The notes under the pieces: generated by a model
Database searches by the model: none
Told to the model about the DNA's origin: nothing
The model's input: only the letters and a program-made list of their open reading frames with translations
From: Bacillota bacterium
GTDB taxonomy: Bacteria > Bacillota_E > Symbiobacteriia > Symbiobacteriales > Symbiobacteriaceae
Direction of reading: 5' to 3'
NCBI GenBank assembly: GCA_003242675.1
Contig: QGVE01000122.1
Span: 1-7,962 of the forward strand
DNA: 7,962 nucleotides
Made by a program: the position numbers and the translations under genes
Part shown: one piece after another, positions 6,569-7,962 of the stretch
How positions within the stretch are numbered: the first letter of the stretch is position 1
How the letters are laid out: each line of letters starts with the position of its first letter

Positions 6569-6650
6569 GCGACTGTACTGCGCTTCGGCGGGGGCCGCGG
6601 GCCAGCCGTGCCCGGGGAGACAGTGGCCGAGCTGCCGACCGGTACTGCGC
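6546..6650 (+). repeat. Degraded direct repeat spanning the liaS stop codon
   Basis: Three blocks recur in the same order: CCGTGCCCG (6546 and 6606), GGCTGAGC/GGCCGAGC (6563 and 6625) and GAC(T/CG)GTACTGCGC (6571 and 6637). The offset grows from 60 to 67 bp, so the copies have diverged by small insertions. The first copy contains the liaS stop codon. Confidence 0.5.
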
Positions 6651-6703
6651 CGGTGCAGCGGCGGTTGTAATGGCGGAGAAGAGTTCTGTGCGCGTGGAGA
6701 GTC

Positions 6704-6721
6704 AGGAGGTGGCGCCGGGTG
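6704..6721 (+). promoter_or_regulatory. Strong ribosome binding site and GTG start of liaR
   Basis: AGGAGGTG (6704-6711), near-complete complementarity to the 16S 3' end, precedes the GTG at 6719 by 7 nt. Because liaR sits 150 nt from liaS, it must initiate on its own, and this site can account for that. A TGTAAT (6666-6671) resembles a -10 box but has no matching -35. Confidence 0.8.
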
Positions 6722-7351
6722 ATTCGCCTGTTGATCGTGGATGACCACAAGATGGTGCGGGAAGGGCTGAAGATCTACCTTTCCACCGAACCGGAGATCG
6801 TCGTGGTCGGCGAGGCGGAGAACGGCGAGGAGGCCGCACGGCTGACGGCCGAACTGAAGCCGGACGTAATCCTGATGGACCTGATCATGCCGGGCGTGGA
6901 CGGCATCGAGGGGACCAAGCGCTGCTTGGAAGCGCATCCGGGTGCGCGGGTCATCGTCCTCACGTCGATGCCGGACGACGAGTTGGTCGTCCCTGCGATC
7001 CGGGCGGGCGCAATCTCCTATGTGCTGAAGGATATCGCCGCAGACGAGCTGGCCGAGGCGATCAAGAAGGCGGTCTCGGGCCAGCCCACGCTCCACCCCG
7101 TTGCCGCTCAGCGCATGATGCAGGAACTCACCACCCCTCCCCGGACCAAGGCCGCCCTGGACGAGATCACGCCCCGGGAGATGGAGGTGCTGAAGCTCAT
7201 CGCCCAGGGGCTCTCCAACAAGGAGATCGGCGAGCGGCTGTTCATCGGCGAGCGGACGGTGAAGACCCACGTGTCGCACCTCTTGGAGAAGCTTCAGCTG
7301 CAGGACCGCACGCAGCTCGCCATCTATGCCCTGCAGAACAAGCTGGTGTAA
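6719..7351 (+). CDS. liaR: LiaR-like NarL/FixJ-family response regulator
   Basis: The 210-residue product has the usual size and two domains. The receiver domain (about 3-118) carries the acidic pair Asp8-Asp9, the phosphoacceptor Asp54 in LMDLIMPG, Thr82 and Lys104, all the residues needed for phosphorelay. The C-terminal LuxR-type helix-turn-helix (about 147-206) has the hallmark ITPREMEVLKLIAQGLSNKEI and the recognition region ERTVKTHVSHLLEKL. It should be phosphorylated by the preceding LiaS-type kinase and activate envelope-stress genes, as in Bacillus LiaR; the actual targets here are unknown. It is the third gene of the liaF-liaS-liaR set but is separated from liaS by 150 nt, whereas these genes are commonly tightly packed. 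No key residue is missing and there is no sign of frameshift. The closest alternatives (VraR, YvfU and other NarL types) are separated mainly by context, and the liaF neighbour favours LiaR. Confidence 0.93.
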   Translation: MIRLLIVDDHKMVREGLKIYLSTEPEIVVVGEAENGEEAARLTAELKPDVILMDLIMPGVDGIEGTKRCLEAHPGARVIVLTSMPDDELVVPAIRAGAISYVLKDIAADELAEAIKKAVSGQPTLHPVAAQRMMQELTTPPRTKAALDEITPREMEVLKLIAQGLSNKEIGERLFIGERTVKTHVSHLLEKLQLQDRTQLAIYALQNKLV

Positions 7352-7513
7352 GGGCGGGCAACCCTGCCGCCGAGGTTGGGGTTGGCCGAAGCCGTTCAGT
7401 AAGAAACGTGTAGATCAGGCCTGGGTCGGGCGCAGGTTAGGTCCTGGTCAGGTGCATGAGGCCATAGTTGCGCCGAGACCAGGGTGAGACCAGATGTTGC
7501 GGTCTTTTCGTTG
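7352..7513. other. Non-coding stretch after liaR
   Basis: I see no gene here. It holds a 7-bp inverted repeat, CCTGGTC/GACCAGG (7443-7449 with 7477-7483, loop 27 nt), and a weak hairpin, AGACC/GGTCT followed by TTT (7487-7508), which could be a poor terminator. Together with the next features it makes up the 611 bp after liaR. Confidence 0.45.
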
Positions 7514-7550
7514 TCCCCCGGGGTCAGGGTGCCGGGGGATTTGCCTTTTC
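7514..7550 (+). terminator. Candidate intrinsic terminator of the liaFSR operon
   Basis: TCCCCCGG (7514-7521) pairs over 8 bp with CCGGGGGA (7532-7539) across a 10-nt loop, followed by TTTGCCTTTTC. The T-tract is interrupted and the hairpin lies about 160 bp after the liaR stop, so this is a moderate call. The right arm is also part of the first tandem-repeat unit. Confidence 0.5.
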
Positions 7551-7860
7551 CATGGGGGTAGGGTTGAGGTGCCGGAGGACTTGCCCTTGAGCATAGGTGG
7601 CAGGGCCCAGACGCCGAGGGCGTACCTGATCCGGCCCGGGCGGCAGGGCTATGGTGCTGGGGAACTTGCTTTATCGCGCATCGGCGTCAGGGCTAGGGCG
7701 CCGGGGGGACCTACCTTCGTGGGCGCGGCCGGTCGGATCAGGGTGCGGGGGCTCGTCCGATTCGGTAGGGGCGTGAGGGCCAAGGTACCGGGGAACTTGA
7801 CCGATTCGGCACGGTCGCCGGGGCTAAGTCGCCGAGGGACTCGCCTTCTTGGGCACGGGC
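7520..7860 (+). repeat. Degenerate minisatellite: about eight tandem units of roughly 43 bp
   Basis: A core resembling GCCGGGGGACTTGCC recurs at 7531, 7571, 7613, 7656, 7700, 7745, 7787 and 7831, spaced 40, 42, 43, 44, 45, 42 and 44 bp apart. Most units also have a GTCAGGG- or GGCAGGG-like block about 15-20 bp before the core. Individual units differ by many substitutions, and further decayed units may extend to about 7905. The spacing is not a multiple of three and the core changes reading frame between units, so the repeat is a DNA-level feature rather than a protein repeat. I do not recognise it as a CRISPR array, because the repeats are not near-identical and no distinct spacers are present. 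Confidence 0.7.
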
Positions 7861-7907
7861 GGAGGCGGCCGGTGGCGTTGCGTGGCACCCTTGGTCGGCG
7901 AGGCCAG

Positions 7908-7923
7908 GGGCGTCATGACGCCC
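7908..7923. promoter_or_regulatory. Perfect 16-bp palindrome
   Basis: GGGCGTCATGACGCCC is self-complementary over all 16 bases with no loop. The absence of a loop favours a dimeric protein binding site or a chance palindrome over a terminator. The gene it might serve would lie to the right of the window. Confidence 0.35.
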
Positions 7924-7962
7924 GGTAGGTCGTGGGGGGCTCGAGGGCGCGGGCGAGCCCGA

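Noticed and set aside
6670..6744. 24-codon ORF overlapping the liaR start (MAEKSSVRVESQ...)
   Set aside because: It has no Shine-Dalgarno sequence, and it overlaps the liaR ribosome binding site and first codons. A coupling leader peptide is conceivable but unsupported.
7520..7860. CRISPR array
   Set aside because: The units are degenerate along their whole length, there are no unique spacers between conserved repeats, and no cas gene is nearby.
7494..7928. 144-codon plus-strand open frame over the tandem repeats
   Set aside because: The repeat spacing is not a multiple of three and the core shifts frame between units, so no protein repeat is conserved. The product is Arg/Gly-rich with no recognisable domain, and the start lacks a good ribosome binding site.
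7740..7962. Minus-strand open frame entering from the right edge
   Set aside because: It is open only over repeat DNA at high GC, with no recognisable motif. It could be re-examined with sequence beyond the edge.

Overview
The window is GC-rich chromosomal DNA of a Firmicutes-type bacterium. The evidence is a complete LiaF-LiaS-LiaR three-component system (a Firmicutes hallmark), a BsuPI-domain lipoprotein, a secreted wall hydrolase with copper-amine-oxidase-type stalk repeats, and strong AGGAGG-type ribosome binding sites. The high GC, GTG/TTG starts and this gene mix resemble Symbiobacterium and its relatives. That placement is an inference from composition and gene content; no rRNA or other marker is present.

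Layout. (1) 1-1685, minus strand: the N-terminal 561 residues of an exported peptidoglycan hydrolase (signal peptide, two stalk repeats, four Ig-like repeats, start of a GH73-type glucosaminidase domain), cut by the left edge. (2) 1871-2359, plus: a small BsuPI-like lipoprotein, divergent from the hydrolase. (3) 2360-2740: a 381-bp gap with inverted repeats, a strong intrinsic terminator pointing to the minus strand, and a promoter-like element ahead of murE. (4) 2741-4246, plus: a MurE-family ligase starting at TTG, followed by a duplicated copy of its own 3' end and a textbook terminator. (5) 4513-7351, plus: liaF, liaS, liaR. liaF and liaS are 1 nt apart. liaR follows after an unusual 150-nt gap that again carries a degraded copy of the preceding gene's 3' end. 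(6) 7352-7962: no convincing gene. It holds a terminator candidate, about eight degenerate tandem units of roughly 43 bp, and a perfect 16-bp palindrome.

Functional theme: the cell envelope. MurE builds the peptidoglycan precursor, the GH73-type enzyme cuts peptidoglycan, the lipoprotein is anchored outside the membrane, and LiaFSR senses envelope stress. Whether LiaR controls its neighbours cannot be read from the sequence.

I see no wholly new multi-gene system. The most unusual items are the tandem-repeat tract after liaR, the minus-strand terminator with no matching gene, the low-complexity insertion in the LiaS dimerization domain, the atypical MurE motifs, and the repeated duplication of gene ends across stop codons.
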